From the NCBI GenBank assembly GCA_024803745.1, contig JANJXV010000013.1, positions 35,610,501 through 35,674,500 on the forward strand: DNA of 64,000 nt, read 5' to 3'. Positions 1 to 9,728 of the stretch are shown here, piece after piece. Numbering within the stretch: position 1 is the first letter of the stretch; each line of letters opens with the position of its first letter. The notes beneath the pieces are model-generated. The model saw nothing but the letters and a program-made list of their open reading frames with translations. It was not told where the DNA came from and did not search any database. The stretch comes from Megascapheus bottae (lineage: Eukaryota; Chordata; Mammalia; Rodentia; Geomyidae). A program made the position numbers and the translations under genes.

Positions 1-31
1 TACCTAATTTTTAAAAATGGTTTAAAAAAAA

Positions 32-125
32 AAGCCAGGTATAGTGGCAAACACTGATAGTGAGGCAAGAGAATCTTAAACTGAAGGTTAAGCTAGATCA
101 TAGTGAGATGTTATTTCAGAAGCAA
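32..125 (+). mobile_element. degenerate B1-like SINE head
   Basis: Begins 'gccaggtatagtggcaaaca' and ends in an A-rich stretch. The match to a 7SL-derived head is weak. It lies in inferred CSTF3 intron 1. Confidence 0.4.
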
Positions 126-225
126 AAACTGTTTAACAGGTGTTATATTAGGACTAGATACCAGACAGGTCTGTTCCTTTACCAATGCAAAATAACTCTG
201 TTTTCATGAACAAAATTGAACAACT

Positions 226-426
226 CATTGGGCACTGGGGGCGCAAGTCCATAATTGGAGGCTGAGACCTGAGGAATGCAGTTTGAAGGCAGCCCAGGCG
301 GGAAAATCTGTGAGACGACTCCAATTAACCATCAAAAAGCTGGAAATGAAGCTGTGGCTCATGCAAATGGTAAAGCACCAGCCTCGAGCAAAAGAGCTAA
401 GGAACAGTGCCAAATCAAGCATCAGT
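226..426 (+). mobile_element. B1-Geo SINE, old copy
   Basis: Keeps 'ggaggctgagacctgagg', 'ctccaattaaccatc' and 'gctgtggctcatg' in the family order. Open frames here are SINE-derived, not genes. Confidence 0.7.
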
Positions 427-763
427 GCTGGCTGGCAAAGGAAAAACAACAAAACTTCACAACTAACCGTGAACTCAAATCCCTTTTTAGATCACTCTCA
501 CACAATTACCAATCCAACTAAATAAAATGATTCTAATTCACAACTAGGTCCAGTTTAATAAGAAATACACTTAGAAATATGAGAAACTTAATGTTGAAGA
601 AATGTTTCCTCACTTTTTTTTTCTGTTATATCTCTAGGAAACACCAATACTAAGTAGTTCAAATCAACTGCCCTTTGGAGCAATCACTGCCAAAGTCCAG
701 TTTTCCTAAGAAATATTCATAAAGATCAAATTAATTCCACTAAATATTACTTTTAAAAGGAGA

Positions 764-960
764 GGATGGAGTGGGAATGTGGCTTAGTGGTTGAGTATAT
801 GCCTAGCATACATGAAGTCCTGGGTTTGATTCCACAGCACCACATAAACAGAAAAAGCTGGAAGTAGTGCTGTGGCTCAAGTGCCAGAGTGCTAGCACAA
901 GAAGCTCAGGGACAGTGCCCAGGCCCTGAGTTCAAGCCCCAGGACTGGTTTAAAAAAAGA
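764..960 (+). mobile_element. IDL-Geo SINE
   Basis: The tRNA-like left half ('gtggcttagtggttgagtat', 'gggtttgattcc') is followed by the Geo half and an A-rich tail. Confidence 0.85.
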
Positions 961-964
961 GAAA

Positions 965-1186
965 GAGGGTAGCTGGTGACTCACACCTGTAACCCTAGCT
1001 ACTCAGGAGGCTGAGATTTAAGGATTGGAATTCAAGAACAGCTTGGGAAGGAAAGTCTGAGACTCTTTTCTCCAATTAATAATAGAAAACGTTGGAACTG
1101 GAGATGTGGCTCAAGTGGTAGAGTGCTAGCCTTCAGTAAAAGGAGCTTAAACAGCCCCCAGACCCTGAGTTCAAGACAAAAAAAAA
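965..1186 (+). mobile_element. B1-Geo SINE
   Basis: Has a B1 head with 'ctactcaggaggctgagatt', the linker 'ctccaattaataatagaaaa' and a Geo-like tail. It directly follows the previous SINE's A-tail. Confidence 0.85.
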
Positions 1187-1447
1187 GCTAGAAGGGGGAA
1201 AACGTAGAAAAGGCCATTTACAAGAATTTCCTTAAAAAACAAACATAACTGTACAAAAAATATCTACTTGGTTCTTCCTCTAAACTCCATAGTTCTAACA
1301 AACAAGCATCTTGATTTTAAAAATGCTTGGTAATGCTGTTACCTTTGAACTGTTTTGAAGTACCTAGGGCTTACCCAACAAAATAAACAAGGTTTCAAGT
1401 TTCAACACTGGATATTTTAAACTTTCTTCCCTCATTACACACATCAC

Positions 1448-1690
1448 AGCCAGGTACCCATGGCTTACACCAGTAATCCAGTAATCCTAGCTACTCAGAA
1501 GGCTGAGATTTGAGGACAGCAGGTTTTAAGTCAGCCTGGACAGGGAAGTCTGTTGAGACTTTTATCAAAGTGCCAATTAGTCACCAAAATGCTGGAAGTA
1601 GAGCAGTGCTCAAGTGTTAGTGCACTAGCCTGGAGCAAAACAACTCAAGAGACTGTGCCCAGGCCCTGAGTTCAAGCCCAGGATTGGTAT
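1448..1690 (+). mobile_element. B1-Geo SINE
   Basis: The head 'agccaggtacccatggctta' contains a short duplication ('cagtaatccagtaatcctag'). The tail ends 'gttcaagcccaggattgg'. Confidence 0.8.
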
Positions 1691-1952
1691 ACACACAAAA
1701 AAGTATATCATACAACACCTCTGTATCTATCATAGATATCTTCCCAAATCTACTTTACACTAAAAATAAACAAACAAAAATACACACAAAGAAAACACTG
1801 ATAGATAACCCAGAATTACCCTCTTCGTTGAGAATTATTATCTTCTACTTCTTGGGAGTCACATAGTTTTCTAAACCAAGGGTCATTTTGGTTATAATCC
1901 TGGCTTTCTTAATTTCTAGGATAGACTATACATTGTCTCAGAAATGCAGAAC

Positions 1953-2055
1953 GAAGAGTAGTGACAAATACCTGCAATCCAAGCAAAGCATAGCTTGGTG
2001 AGTTTTAGCCTTCCTGGGCTACATGGTAAAATGCTCATCTCAAAACAGCAAAACA
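1953..2055 (+). mobile_element. B1-like monomer
   Basis: Contains a degenerate 'cctgcaatccaagcaaagca', 'cctgggctacatgg' and 'ctcatctcaaaacagc', resembling a rodent B1 without a Geo tail. Confidence 0.5.
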
Positions 2056-2248
2056 AGCCAAGAGTGTGGCCTGGTGGTAGAGTACTTGCCTAGCATGCTT
2101 GAAGCCATGGGTTCAATTCCTTGGTAGCACATACACAAAAAAGCCGGAAGTGGTGCTGTGTCTCAAGTGGTAAAGCATTAGTCTTGAGAAGTACAAGCTC
2201 AGGCCTCGAGTTCAACCCCAAGACAGCCCCCCCCAACCAAAAAAAAGG
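2056..2248 (+). mobile_element. IDL-Geo SINE
   Basis: 'gtggcctggtggtagagtac' and 'gggttcaattcc' are followed by the Geo half. The tail contains a C-rich run before the A-tail. Confidence 0.85.
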
Positions 2249-2425
2249 AAAGCAAAACTGGTGGCTCATGCCTGTAGTCCTTACTACTCAGGAGGCTGAG
2301 ATCTGAGAAGCATGATTCAAAGTCTATGAGATATGAGACTGTTATCACCAGAAAGCTAATAAGAAAGCCAGAAGTAGAGCTATAGTTCATGTGGCAGAGT
2401 TCAAGCTCCTTCTAGAATCAGCTCA
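2249..2425 (+). mobile_element. B1-Geo SINE, tail truncated
   Basis: The head 'ggtggctcatgcctgtagtc' and 'ctcaggaggctgagatctga' are clear. The Geo tail is shortened after 'catgtggcagag'. Confidence 0.75.
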
Positions 2426-2487
2426 TATGGGTGCATACACAAGCAAAACAAAATAAAAACAAGCAAACAAGAAGTGAACACTTTTTG

Positions 2488-2575
2488 TGGGGGCTAAGCT
2501 TGCAGGACAGGTCAGTGGTTGAGCCTTCCTCAAGAATGTTCAGAGATATAGGTCCTATCCCCAGAGCTGAAGGGG
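2488..2575 (+). mobile_element. possible ID-like fragment
   Basis: 'ggtcagtggttgagcc' and 'ggtcctatccccag' recall an ID element, but the match is poor. Confidence 0.3.
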
Positions 2576-2606
2576 AAGGAAGTAAGAGGAAATATCTTCA
2601 AAAGTA

Positions 2607-2788
2607 CAGGAAGGCTAGGAGTTTGGCCTAGCATGCACGAAGACCAGGGTTCGATTCCTTGGTACCACATGCATAGAAAAAGCCAGAAGTGGTGCTGTGG
2701 CTCAAGCGATAGAGCTCTAGCCTTGAGAAAGCCCAAGGACAGTGCGCAGGCCTTGAGTTCAACAACCTGGACTGACAGAAAAAAAAAA
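2607..2788 (+). mobile_element. IDL-Geo SINE with left-half deletion
   Basis: Runs 'gagtttggcctagcatgcac', so the stretch between 'cctag' and 'cctagcatg' is missing. This looks like a deletion between the two short direct repeats 'cctag'. Confidence 0.85.
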
Positions 2789-2839
2789 GTATAGCAACAG
2801 AACTTTAGCAGTTTAAAATAACTGGTACTCAAATTTATC

Positions 2840-3032
2840 TTTTTTTTTGGCCTGAGCTCTTCAACTCAAGGCTACTGCCCTATCCTTGAGCCAAGCCCCA
2901 TTTCCCGCTTTCTAGAGGTTTACTGGGGATAAGAGTCTCAGGTCCTTTTGTGCCCAGGCTGGCTTTGAACCTTGATCCTCATCTCAGCCTCCTTAGTAGC
3001 TAGGATTATAGGCATAAGCTTCTGCAACCGGC
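2840..3032 (-). mobile_element. B1-Geo SINE
   Basis: Reverse orientation: tail ('cctgagctcttcaactcaag'), linker, then head ending 'ctaggattataggcataagc'. Confidence 0.85.
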
Positions 3033-3139
3033 TCTTTGGACACTTTCTGCTCAAGGTTATTGCTCTGTCACTTGAGCCACAGCATTACTTCCTGGTCTTT
3101 CTGAATATGTGGTAACCAAGGAATTGAACCCAGGGCTTA
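3033..3139 (-). mobile_element. IDL-Geo SINE fragment
   Basis: Reverse Geo half and part of the tRNA-like half ('aattgaacccagggctta'), ending abruptly where a plus-strand B1-Geo begins. Confidence 0.7.
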
Positions 3140-3330
3140 GGACTATAATCCTAGCTACTCAGGAGGATGAGATCTGAGGATCAAGGTTCAAAGCCAGCCC
3201 ATGCACTAAAATCCATGAGACTCTTTTCTCCAATTAATCACCAAAAAAACAAAAGTGGTGCTGTAGCTCAAGAGCTTAGGGAAAGCGCCGGGCCCAGGGT
3301 TCAAGCCCCACGACCGCCACCCCTCCCAAA
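3140..3330 (+). mobile_element. B1-Geo SINE, 5' truncated
   Basis: Starts inside the head at 'ataatcctagctactcagga' and continues to 'gttcaagccccacgacc'. Confidence 0.8.
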
Positions 3331-3360
3331 GAAACTAAACTTTCAACCAAGAAGAAAAAA

Positions 3361-3696
3361 TGCCGGGGGCCTACCGGCAGCAAATTGGGGTTCCTGAAAT
3401 AGGGGGCAGGGACTGGAAAAAATAGAAGAGAGACAAACACATCGGGTCCGGGAGGTCTGCAGCCCAGGCAAAAACTGCCGCGCCGTTTATTCTCAACTCA
3501 AAGCTTATATCCCTTCTTGAGACCAGGGCACTGCCAGGTGTTACATCCAGATGGTTAATCAGGGAACTGTTGGGGGTTACATTCATATGGTAAATCTCAG
3601 ATCAATTGAACAGGAGAAGGCCAAAAAACAAAAGACAATCAAGCAATTATCTGATGCAAATCAAAGTACAGTTTGATTCCACTCTGGCTCCCAACA
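3361..3696 (-). mobile_element. solo LTR, ERV2 (IAP/ERVK-type)
   Basis: A 336-bp element on the minus strand with TG...CA termini, starting TGTTGGGAGCC as IAP-type rodent LTRs do. It is flanked by 6-bp AAAAAA on both sides (3355-3360 and 3697-3702), the duplication length usual for ERV2, though A-runs are weak evidence. A TATA-like box (TATAAG, near 3503-3510) is followed by AATAAA (3486-3491). No primer-binding site or internal coding sequence adjoins it, so it reads as a solo LTR. It contains several CpGs, unlike its surroundings. Orientation is the same as CSTF3. Confidence 0.75.
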
Positions 3697-3702
3697 AAAA
3701 AA

Positions 3703-3969
3703 TATATACAAAAATTTAAAAGAACAGCTATAATTTGACACTGAAACTCGAAATGTGTTTGGGGGAAATAGGGAAGCTGTTTACGTGCACTGAATTTTAT
3801 CATAATTATATTCGCAAAACTAGAAAACAAAGGAGCATCAGAAGACTATCCTTGAATACTTCCTTGCTACAGTTTAATCTTCAGCAATGACTTTATAATT
3901 ACTTCTCTTTCGGAGGGCAAAAAAATATTCACAAACCTTAGTACAAAAATAAAAACAAAAACCCTGCAT
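3703..3969. other. intronic sequence without recognised repeats
   Basis: AT-rich sequence between the LTR and the next SINE. No repeat family, splice-site pair or coding potential was recognised. Confidence 0.5.
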
Positions 3970-4160
3970 AGGGCCGGGAGTAGTAGTGTTGCCTGCCTAG
4001 CATGCACGAAATCCTACGTTTGATTCCTCTGTACCACATACACAGAAAAAGCTGGAAGTGGTGCTGTGGCTTAAGGGTAGAGTGCTACCTTTGAGAAAGC
4101 CCAAGGACAAAGCTCTTGCCTTGAGTTCATGCCCCAGGACTGGAACAAACAAAAACAAAA
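3970..4160 (+). mobile_element. IDL-Geo SINE
   Basis: The left half is shortened ('gccgggagtagtagtgttgc'). The B-box region is 'acgtttgattcc', followed by a full Geo half. Confidence 0.85.
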
Positions 4161-4165
4161 AACCC

Positions 4166-4403
4166 TAAGCCAGGTGTGATGGTTCATTCCTGTAATCCCA
4201 GCTACTCTGGAGACTGAGATCTGAGAATCAAGGTTCAAAGCCAGTCCAGCACAAAAAGGCCTGAGACTCTTATCTCTAATTAAACTCTAGAAAACAGGAA
4301 GTGGGGGTTGGCTCAAGGGTAGGATGGTAGCCTCCAGCTGAAGAGTTCAGGGACAACGCCCTGGCCAAGTTCAAGCCCCATAACCCACAAAAACAAAACA
4401 AAA
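4166..4403 (+). mobile_element. B1-Geo SINE
   Basis: 'gccaggtgtgatggttcatt' head, 'gactcttatctctaatta' linker, tail ending 'caagccccataaccc'. Confidence 0.9.
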
Positions 4404-4596
4404 AGCCCAACCCTGCATCAACTTTTAGTAACAAAATATTATTAGACTTATGTATTAATTACAAACTTGAGCTCTCAAGCTACTACTAAAAAGCTAAAAG
4501 ATATCTAAACTATGTATATTGGTAGCATTCTTTGTCCACAGTCCACCTTGTCCTCTTTCCAAAGCAAATTTATGGTTATCAATGAGATGTGCATGT

Positions 4597-4809
4597 TTGG
4601 TCATGGGACCTGAACTCTGGGCCTGGGCATTGTCCATGAGCTCTTCAGCTCAAGGCTGCCACCCTATCCCTTAAGCCATAGGGCTTTCTGGGGATTAAAC
4701 AGAGATAAGAGTCTTATGGTTTGTTGTGCTGGGCTGGCTTTGAATCATGATTCTCAGATCTCAGCCTCCTGAGTAGCTAGGATTACAGGTGTGAGCCACC
4801 CCACCTGGA
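4597..4809 (-). mobile_element. B1-Geo SINE
   Basis: Reverse tail 'tcatgggacctgaactctgg' through head 'tagctaggattacaggtgtg'. Confidence 0.9.
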
Positions 4810-4849
4810 TTTAAGAATGATTTTTTTTTGAAAGAAGAAAAATTCAGAG

Positions 4850-5045
4850 ACAGGTATCTGTGGGTCACGAGCAACACAAGAAGTTGATTACATGTTTTGA
4901 ACCCAGAAATGGCAAACAAATCCTCAGACTAATCCCCAATTAACAGCAAAAAAGCTGGAAGTCAAGATGTGGTAACAGCAACAGAGCACCAGACATGAAG
5001 GAAAAAGCCAAGAAGTCTCAAAGCCTGGAGCTCAAGCCTGGTATT
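4850..5045 (+). mobile_element. B1-Geo-related SINE, degenerate
   Basis: The head is hard to align. 'ccccaattaacagcaaaaaa' and 'gctggaagtcaagatgtgg' place the second half in the family. Confidence 0.55.
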
Positions 5046-5116
5046 AAGCAGGACACCTATTCATACCAGTAATCCTACCTGTGTGGGAGGCTGAGAGTAT
5101 AAGAATGATAATTTGA

Positions 5117-5334
5117 GAGGCCGGGAGTTTGGCCTAGTGGTTAAAGTGCTTGCCTAGCATGCATGAAGACCCGGGTTCGATTCCTCGGTACCACATACAT
5201 AGAAAAAAAAAAGCCGGAAGTGGTGCTGAGGCTCAAGTGGTAGAGCTCTAGCCTTGAGAAGGTCCAAGGACAGTGCTCAGGCCCTGAGCTCAAGCCCAGG
5301 ACTGGCAAAAAAAAAAAAAAAAAAAAAAAAAAAA
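5117..5334 (+). mobile_element. IDL-Geo SINE, young copy
   Basis: Near-consensus copy with a long A-tail. It is flanked by a 10-bp duplication GATAATTTGA (5107-5116 and 5335-5344). Confidence 0.95.
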
Positions 5335-5364
5335 GATAATTTGAATACAGCTTGGGAAGAACAC

Positions 5365-5561
5365 ATTTTTTTTTTTTTTATTTTTGCCAGTCCTGAGCTT
5401 GAGCTCAGAGACTGAGCCCTGTCCTTGGACTTTCTCAAGGCTAGAGCTCTACCACTTGAGCCTCAGCACCACTTCCGGCTTTTTCCTATGGAAACTGGAA
5501 TTGAACCTGGTCTTCATGCATGCTAGGCAAGCACTCTACCACTTGACCGAACTTCCGGCCG
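5365..5561 (-). mobile_element. IDL-Geo SINE
   Basis: Reverse copy with a leading poly-T, flanked by 11-bp GGGAAGAACAC (5354-5364 and 5562-5572). It lies 30 bp from the preceding copy in opposite orientation. Confidence 0.95.
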
Positions 5562-5697
5562 GGGAAGAACACTTTTTATCTTAAAAATAACCAGCAAAAA
5601 GTAAAACTGGAGGTGTGTCTCAGGTGTCAGGGGACTGGCCCAGCAAGCTCAAGGCCTCAAGTTCAAAGAAAAGGTGATTTAATTTTTTCCCTTACAC

Positions 5698-5897
5698 TAT
5701 TTTTTTTTTGCTTGTCCTGGGGCTTGAACTTGGCCTGGGTTCTGTCCCTGAGCTTCTTTTTGCTCAAGGCTAGCACTCTACCACTTGAGCCACAGTGCCA
5801 CTTCTAGCTTTTTCTATGTGTGTGAGTGGAACTCAAGGTTTCATGCACGATGGGCAAGCACTCTACCACTAAGTCACATTCTCAGCCTTTTCTCACA
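5698..5897 (-). mobile_element. IDL-Geo SINE, older subfamily
   Basis: Reverse Geo ('ttgtcctggggcttgaactt') to left half ('ctaccactaagtcacattct'). Confidence 0.85.
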
Positions 5898-6348
5898 ATG
5901 TAGATTGGGCACTAACTAGTGATCCAAATTCCCCCACCCAGACTGGGAATATAACCCTGTACCATTATGCTCAGACCTTATTTAGTTTCTTTTTTCTCAC
6001 TTGTAATTTCAGGCCACTTCAGGTATTCCTTTCCTTTTGATTTTCACTGGTCATGCAATTCACAATGACTAGTGAACATTTAAGTGAACAGTGTAAGGCC
6101 CTGACTTCAAGCTCCAGTATCCCCTTCCAAAGAACAGTTGATTCATATATTAAATCATACTGCATACACAAAAATCCCATCACTCTTTAAGGTGCCATTA
6201 CTACTTCAATCAAATAATACAGTATATGAGATTTGCTTCAGTGTATTTACAAAACAATCAAATCAAGTGAAGATAGGAAAAAAAAGACTGGCTATAAACC
6301 AAAGCTATATAATATGCCATACATTATACTAATCTCTTAATGCAGGTT

Positions 6349-6555
6349 GCGGGGGAAGCTAGACTTCAGTAGCCCAGGCTTGTAAATCCTTGCGACTTGA
6401 AGGCAGATCAGATGGATCTCAAATTGAAGGTTAGCCCAGGCAGAAAAGTTCAAGAGACCTTACCTTGAAAATAAATAGCAAAAAGAAGGGCTCAAGGAGT
6501 AGAGTACCAGACTACTAAAGGAGAAGCCCTGAGTTTAAACACTAATACTGCAGGG
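6349..6555 (+). mobile_element. B1-Geo-related SINE, old
   Basis: 'gtagcccaggcttgtaaatc', 'gttagcccaggcagaaaagt' and 'gggctcaaggagtagagtac' follow the family order with many changes. Confidence 0.55.
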
Positions 6556-6597
6556 GAGAGGGGAAAAGAAAGTTATGATGTCAAGAAACATGTTTTA

Positions 6598-6824
6598 GGC
6601 CAGGCACAGTGGCTCATGCCTGTAATCCCAGCTACTTAGGGGGCTGAGATGTGAGGACAGCGGTTCAAAGCCAGCCTGGGCACTAAAGACAGCAAGACTC
6701 TTATCTCCAACTAACTACTAGAAAACTGGAAGTGGTGCTGTGGCTCAAGGGGTAGGGCGGTAGCCTTGAGCAGAAGAGCTCAGGGATAGCACCCAGGCCC
6801 AGAGTTCAAACTCCATGATGGATA

Positions 6825-6827
<3 letters not shown>
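6598..6827 (+). mobile_element. B1-Geo SINE
   Basis: Well-conserved head ('gccaggcacagtggctcatg') and tail. It runs directly into the CA repeat that replaces its A-tail. Confidence 0.9.

Positions 6828-6870
<43 letters not shown>
6825..6870 (+). repeat. (CA)n microsatellite
   Basis: About 21 CA units with one CG, at the 3' end of a SINE. Confidence 0.95.
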
Positions 6871-6885
6871 AAAGAAACATGTTTT

Positions 6886-7102
6886 AAGCTTGATACTGGC
6901 ACATCACACTTGTGATCTGGCTGCTTAGGAGCCTAGGATCTTAGAATCTGATTTGAATTGTTTGCACAAAGTCAATCTGGCAGGCAAATCCAAGAGACTC
7001 ATTGCCAACTAGCAAAAAGCTGGAAATGGAGGTGTGGTTCAAGTAAGCAAGAGTGTGAAGTCCTCGGTTAAAGCCCCACTACTGGCAAAAATAAAAATAA
7101 AA
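6886..7102 (+). mobile_element. B1-Geo SINE, old
   Basis: 'gcttgatactggcacatcac', 'ctggcaggcaaatccaagag' and 'gctggaaatggaggtgtggt' show the family order with strong divergence. Confidence 0.65.
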
Positions 7103-7243
7103 AACATTAACAATAATGAACGGCTTTAGATTGAAGGAAAAAAAAAGACCACAAAGTTTTGGGCAAGCTGAGACTCTATAAGGATAATCTCTTAGGGGAG
7201 GAAAAAGAGGATCTATATAAAAATAACAGAACAATGCAATCTT

Positions 7244-7436
7244 CTTTTTTTTGCCAGTCCTGGGCTTGAGTTCAGGGCATGAGCACTGTCCTTGGACTTT
7301 CTCAAGGCTAGAGCTCTACCACTTCAGTCTCAGCCCCACTTCTGGCTTTTTTCTATGTATGTGGTTCCAAGGAATCGAACCCTGCTCTTCCTGCATGCTA
7401 GGCAAGCACTCTACCACTGGGCCAAATTTCTGACCC
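7244..7436 (-). mobile_element. IDL-Geo SINE
   Basis: Complete reverse copy flanked by a 12-bp duplication CAATGCAATCTT (7232-7243 and 7437-7448). Confidence 0.95.
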
Positions 7437-7465
7437 CAATGCAATCTTTAAAAATATAATTTCTG

Positions 7466-7546
7466 GCGGCCCTGAGTTCAAGCCACAACTGGCAAAAAAA
7501 AAAAAAAAAAAAATCTGGGTCGGGAGTTTGGCCTAGTGGTAAGAGT
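7466..7546 (+). mobile_element. Geo tail fragment followed by IDL head fragment
   Basis: 'ggccctgagttcaagccaca' with A-tail (to about 7513) is followed by 'gggagtttggcctagtggta', which stops at 'gagtggt'. Two truncated pieces abut. Confidence 0.7.
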
Positions 7547-7990
7547 GGTAAAAGTTTACCAACTGATAGCTAGATAAAAGGATTACTAAGGAACAGAAAC
7601 ACAGAACTCAATATTGACAATTAATAATTGCACGGGAGAAAATGACCTAGTAATCATCATCCTAAGCAATCGACAAATTTAACCAAACAAGTAGTGCTTT
7701 TGATGTAATAAAACATACTACAAAAGTACTTGCCCTGAATATTATTAAGACCTAACTATAAACACTTCAGTGTTTGAAGGGACTAGTTAAATGACATCAC
7801 TAAAAACTCCACCTAAACCAAAACCAAGGAAAAATAACACAAACCCAGAAAATAGTTAAATTCTGTAACTATTCTAAACTTTGCACAGAGACTATACCCT
7901 GGAGGGAAAGGGATACAATGGAGGAGACTGCTACAAGATAAAACCATATCAGAGCCTTAATCAGATTCTCACTTATTATAAAGTGATAAA
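7547..7990. other. intronic sequence without recognised repeats
   Basis: AT-rich, no repeat family or exon recognised. CSTF3 exon 2 was looked for here and not found. Confidence 0.5.
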
Positions 7991-7992
7991 TC

Positions 7993-8300
7993 AAGCTAGA
8001 CACCAGTGATTCTATAGTATTAGCTTCTTCGGAGGCTGAAAAGGGATGATACAATTTTGAGGTCAACCCTATGGCTGGGTTTGTTAGCCCATGACTGCAA
8101 TCCTAGCTTAGTGGAAGACTGAGAATGGGACAATCAGTGCCAGGGCAGAAAAGTTCACAAGACTCCATCACAATGGAAAAGACTTGGATGAAGTAGCCTG
8201 GGATGCTACTGCTCATTGTTATCTGGGATATACAATGAGAAGCCAAAAATATTGAACCATTCCTAGGTCGAAATGGAGATCCTATTTCAAAAGCAACCAG
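7993..8300 (+). mobile_element. degenerate B1-like cluster
   Basis: Three weak heads in a row: 'gctagacaccagtgattcta', 'gctgggtttgttagcccatg' and 'gtagcctgggatgctactgc'. The last ends 'gatcctatttcaaaagc', as B1 elements do. Confidence 0.45.
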
Positions 8301-8392
8301 TGTCATGGCTAATCCTCAGAATATGTCTAAGAAACACAAGACCCCGAAGTGTTGGGATATGTATGTGTGCGCATTCGTGCATTAATGAAAAG

Positions 8393-8573
8393 GTGGGGCA
8401 TTGGTAGCTTCTGACCAACCTAGTTTCTCAGGAGACTTGAGCTATGTGGATCAAGGTCCTAGGCAGATAAATCCTCTCATCTAGAATTAACTTGTAAAAA
8501 GCTGGAGGCTTGGCTCAGGAGATAGTCAGCTAAAAAAGAGCTGGAGGGTTCAAGTTCAAGCCCTGCTACAAGC
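8393..8573 (+). mobile_element. B1-Geo SINE, old
   Basis: 'tctcaggagacttgagctat', 'agaattaacttgtaaaaagc' and 'caagttcaagccctgctaca' keep the family order. Confidence 0.6.
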
Positions 8574-8715
8574 TCACACACAAAAAAGCTCAAGGTAATG
8601 ACATTACTATGTCCTTAGAATGCAGGCAAATGTAAAAAAAAATTAACGAATTTGAATTTCGGAACATCCAATGAAACCTTTGTAACAACTTTACTCTTAC
8701 ACAAGATATAGTTCA

Positions 8716-8928
8716 GAAAGGGGTGTGTGGTAATCATTGCTACTCAGGAGGCTGAGATTTGAGATTCCATTTCCAATTAACTACAAGAAAATCAGAACTG
8801 GAGGTGTAACTCAAGTGGTAGAGCCAGTTCAAGCAGGCCAACTGGAGTCCCTCTTTTCCAACTAACCAGAAAAAAACTGGAAGTGGAGGTGTGGCCTTGA
8901 GTGAAAAAAGCCATGCAAGTTCAAACCA
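8716..8928 (+). mobile_element. B1-Geo SINE with partly repeated linker/tail
   Basis: The head at 8716 is followed by two successive linker-plus-tail segments, 'ccatttccaattaactacaa' (about 8766) and 'ccctcttttccaactaacca' (about 8850). It ends in a GAAGA repeat. Confidence 0.65.
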
Positions 8929-9002
8929 GAAGAGAAGAGAAGAGAAGAGAAGAGAAGAGAAGAGAAGAGAAGAGAAGAGAAGAGAAGAGAAGAGAAGAGA
9001 AG
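8929..9002 (+). repeat. (GAAGA)n pentanucleotide repeat
   Basis: Nearly perfect pentamer run of about 15 units at a SINE 3' end. Confidence 0.95.
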
Positions 9003-9129
9003 GTGTGCAATGGGTTAAGTGTGGATACAATGGCTTAACCACTTTGCATACTTGAGCATCCTAAAGTTGGGTACAATGTAAACACTGGGAAAACTTCTGG
9101 ACTGAAACAAGTCCTCAAGCAATAGCTAA

Positions 9130-9161
9130 AGTATATATATATATACACATATGTATATATT
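9130..9161. repeat. (TA)n-rich tract
   Basis: Alternating TA/CA run, AT-rich. Confidence 0.8.
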
Positions 9162-9589
9162 TTGCTCATAACGAAACATAGTTACTCCCTACTACACCAC
9201 GAGAACAGTCCTCTTGTACCACGCACCTTCCACATTATCTGAGGGCTTGAAGAAAATGAAGAAAAAGAAGAAAAAAAAAAAAAACCCCAAGTGTATTTTC
9301 GTTGCTATGGCAGTGGGAAATTTCAGGGAAACGAGACTTTGCAGGCGAGCTGAGACTCCATTTTAGAAAACGGCAACTTACCTAAAGACCATGACTTATC
9401 TCGAAAAACCCGCATTTACGGACATCTTTTGGGTTACAAAAACTCAGCTGCCTCTCTCACCTAAGAGGCAGACAAGTCCTCCCCACCCCCTCATAAACCC
9501 TCCACGCTGCTAGGAGGGAGAAAAACTAGCAAGTCCTCCCCCACCCCAGGGCTCCGCCGTCGTCTAAGCTGGACCCGCCGCGCCTGCCG
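9162..9589. other. SINE-free start of CSTF3 intron 1 flank
   Basis: No SINE occurs from here to 11070, typical of promoter-proximal DNA. Contains a short A-run near 9270. No exon seen. Confidence 0.5.
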
Positions 9590-9649
9590 GGCCCGCCCTT
9601 TCGGTCCGTGGGTTTCGTCTCGGCTGGGAGCTGCTCTCTTCCTGGGGCG

Positions 9650-9728
9650 AGCGCGCGCGCGTGTGCGTGTGTGCGCGCGTGTGAGTGTGTGTGCGCGCGT
9701 GTGCGTGTGTGTGCGCGCGCGCGTGCAT
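9650..9728. repeat. alternating purine-pyrimidine (CG/TG)n tract
   Basis: About 78 bp of alternating GC and GT steps with one interruption ('gtgagtg', about 9683). It lies in the CpG island, 400-480 bp inside CSTF3 intron 1. Such sequence can adopt Z-DNA. Confidence 0.9.

Larger units (their letters stand above)
5046..5665 (+). mobile_element. B1-Geo SINE split by two IDL-Geo insertions
   Basis: Pieces at 5046-5116, 5335-5364 and 5562-5665 read in order as one B1-Geo: head, 'aatttgaatacagcttggga', then 'ctggaggtgtgtctcagg'. The interruptions are one plus and one minus IDL-Geo, each with its own target-site duplication. Confidence 0.8.

Noticed and set aside
2199..2390. Many 60-80 codon frames containing 'SGFFLCMWYRGIEPGSSCMLGKHST'-like peptides, here and across the window
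   Set aside because: The recurrent peptide is one reading of reverse IDL-Geo; its repetition reflects SINE copies, not a gene family.
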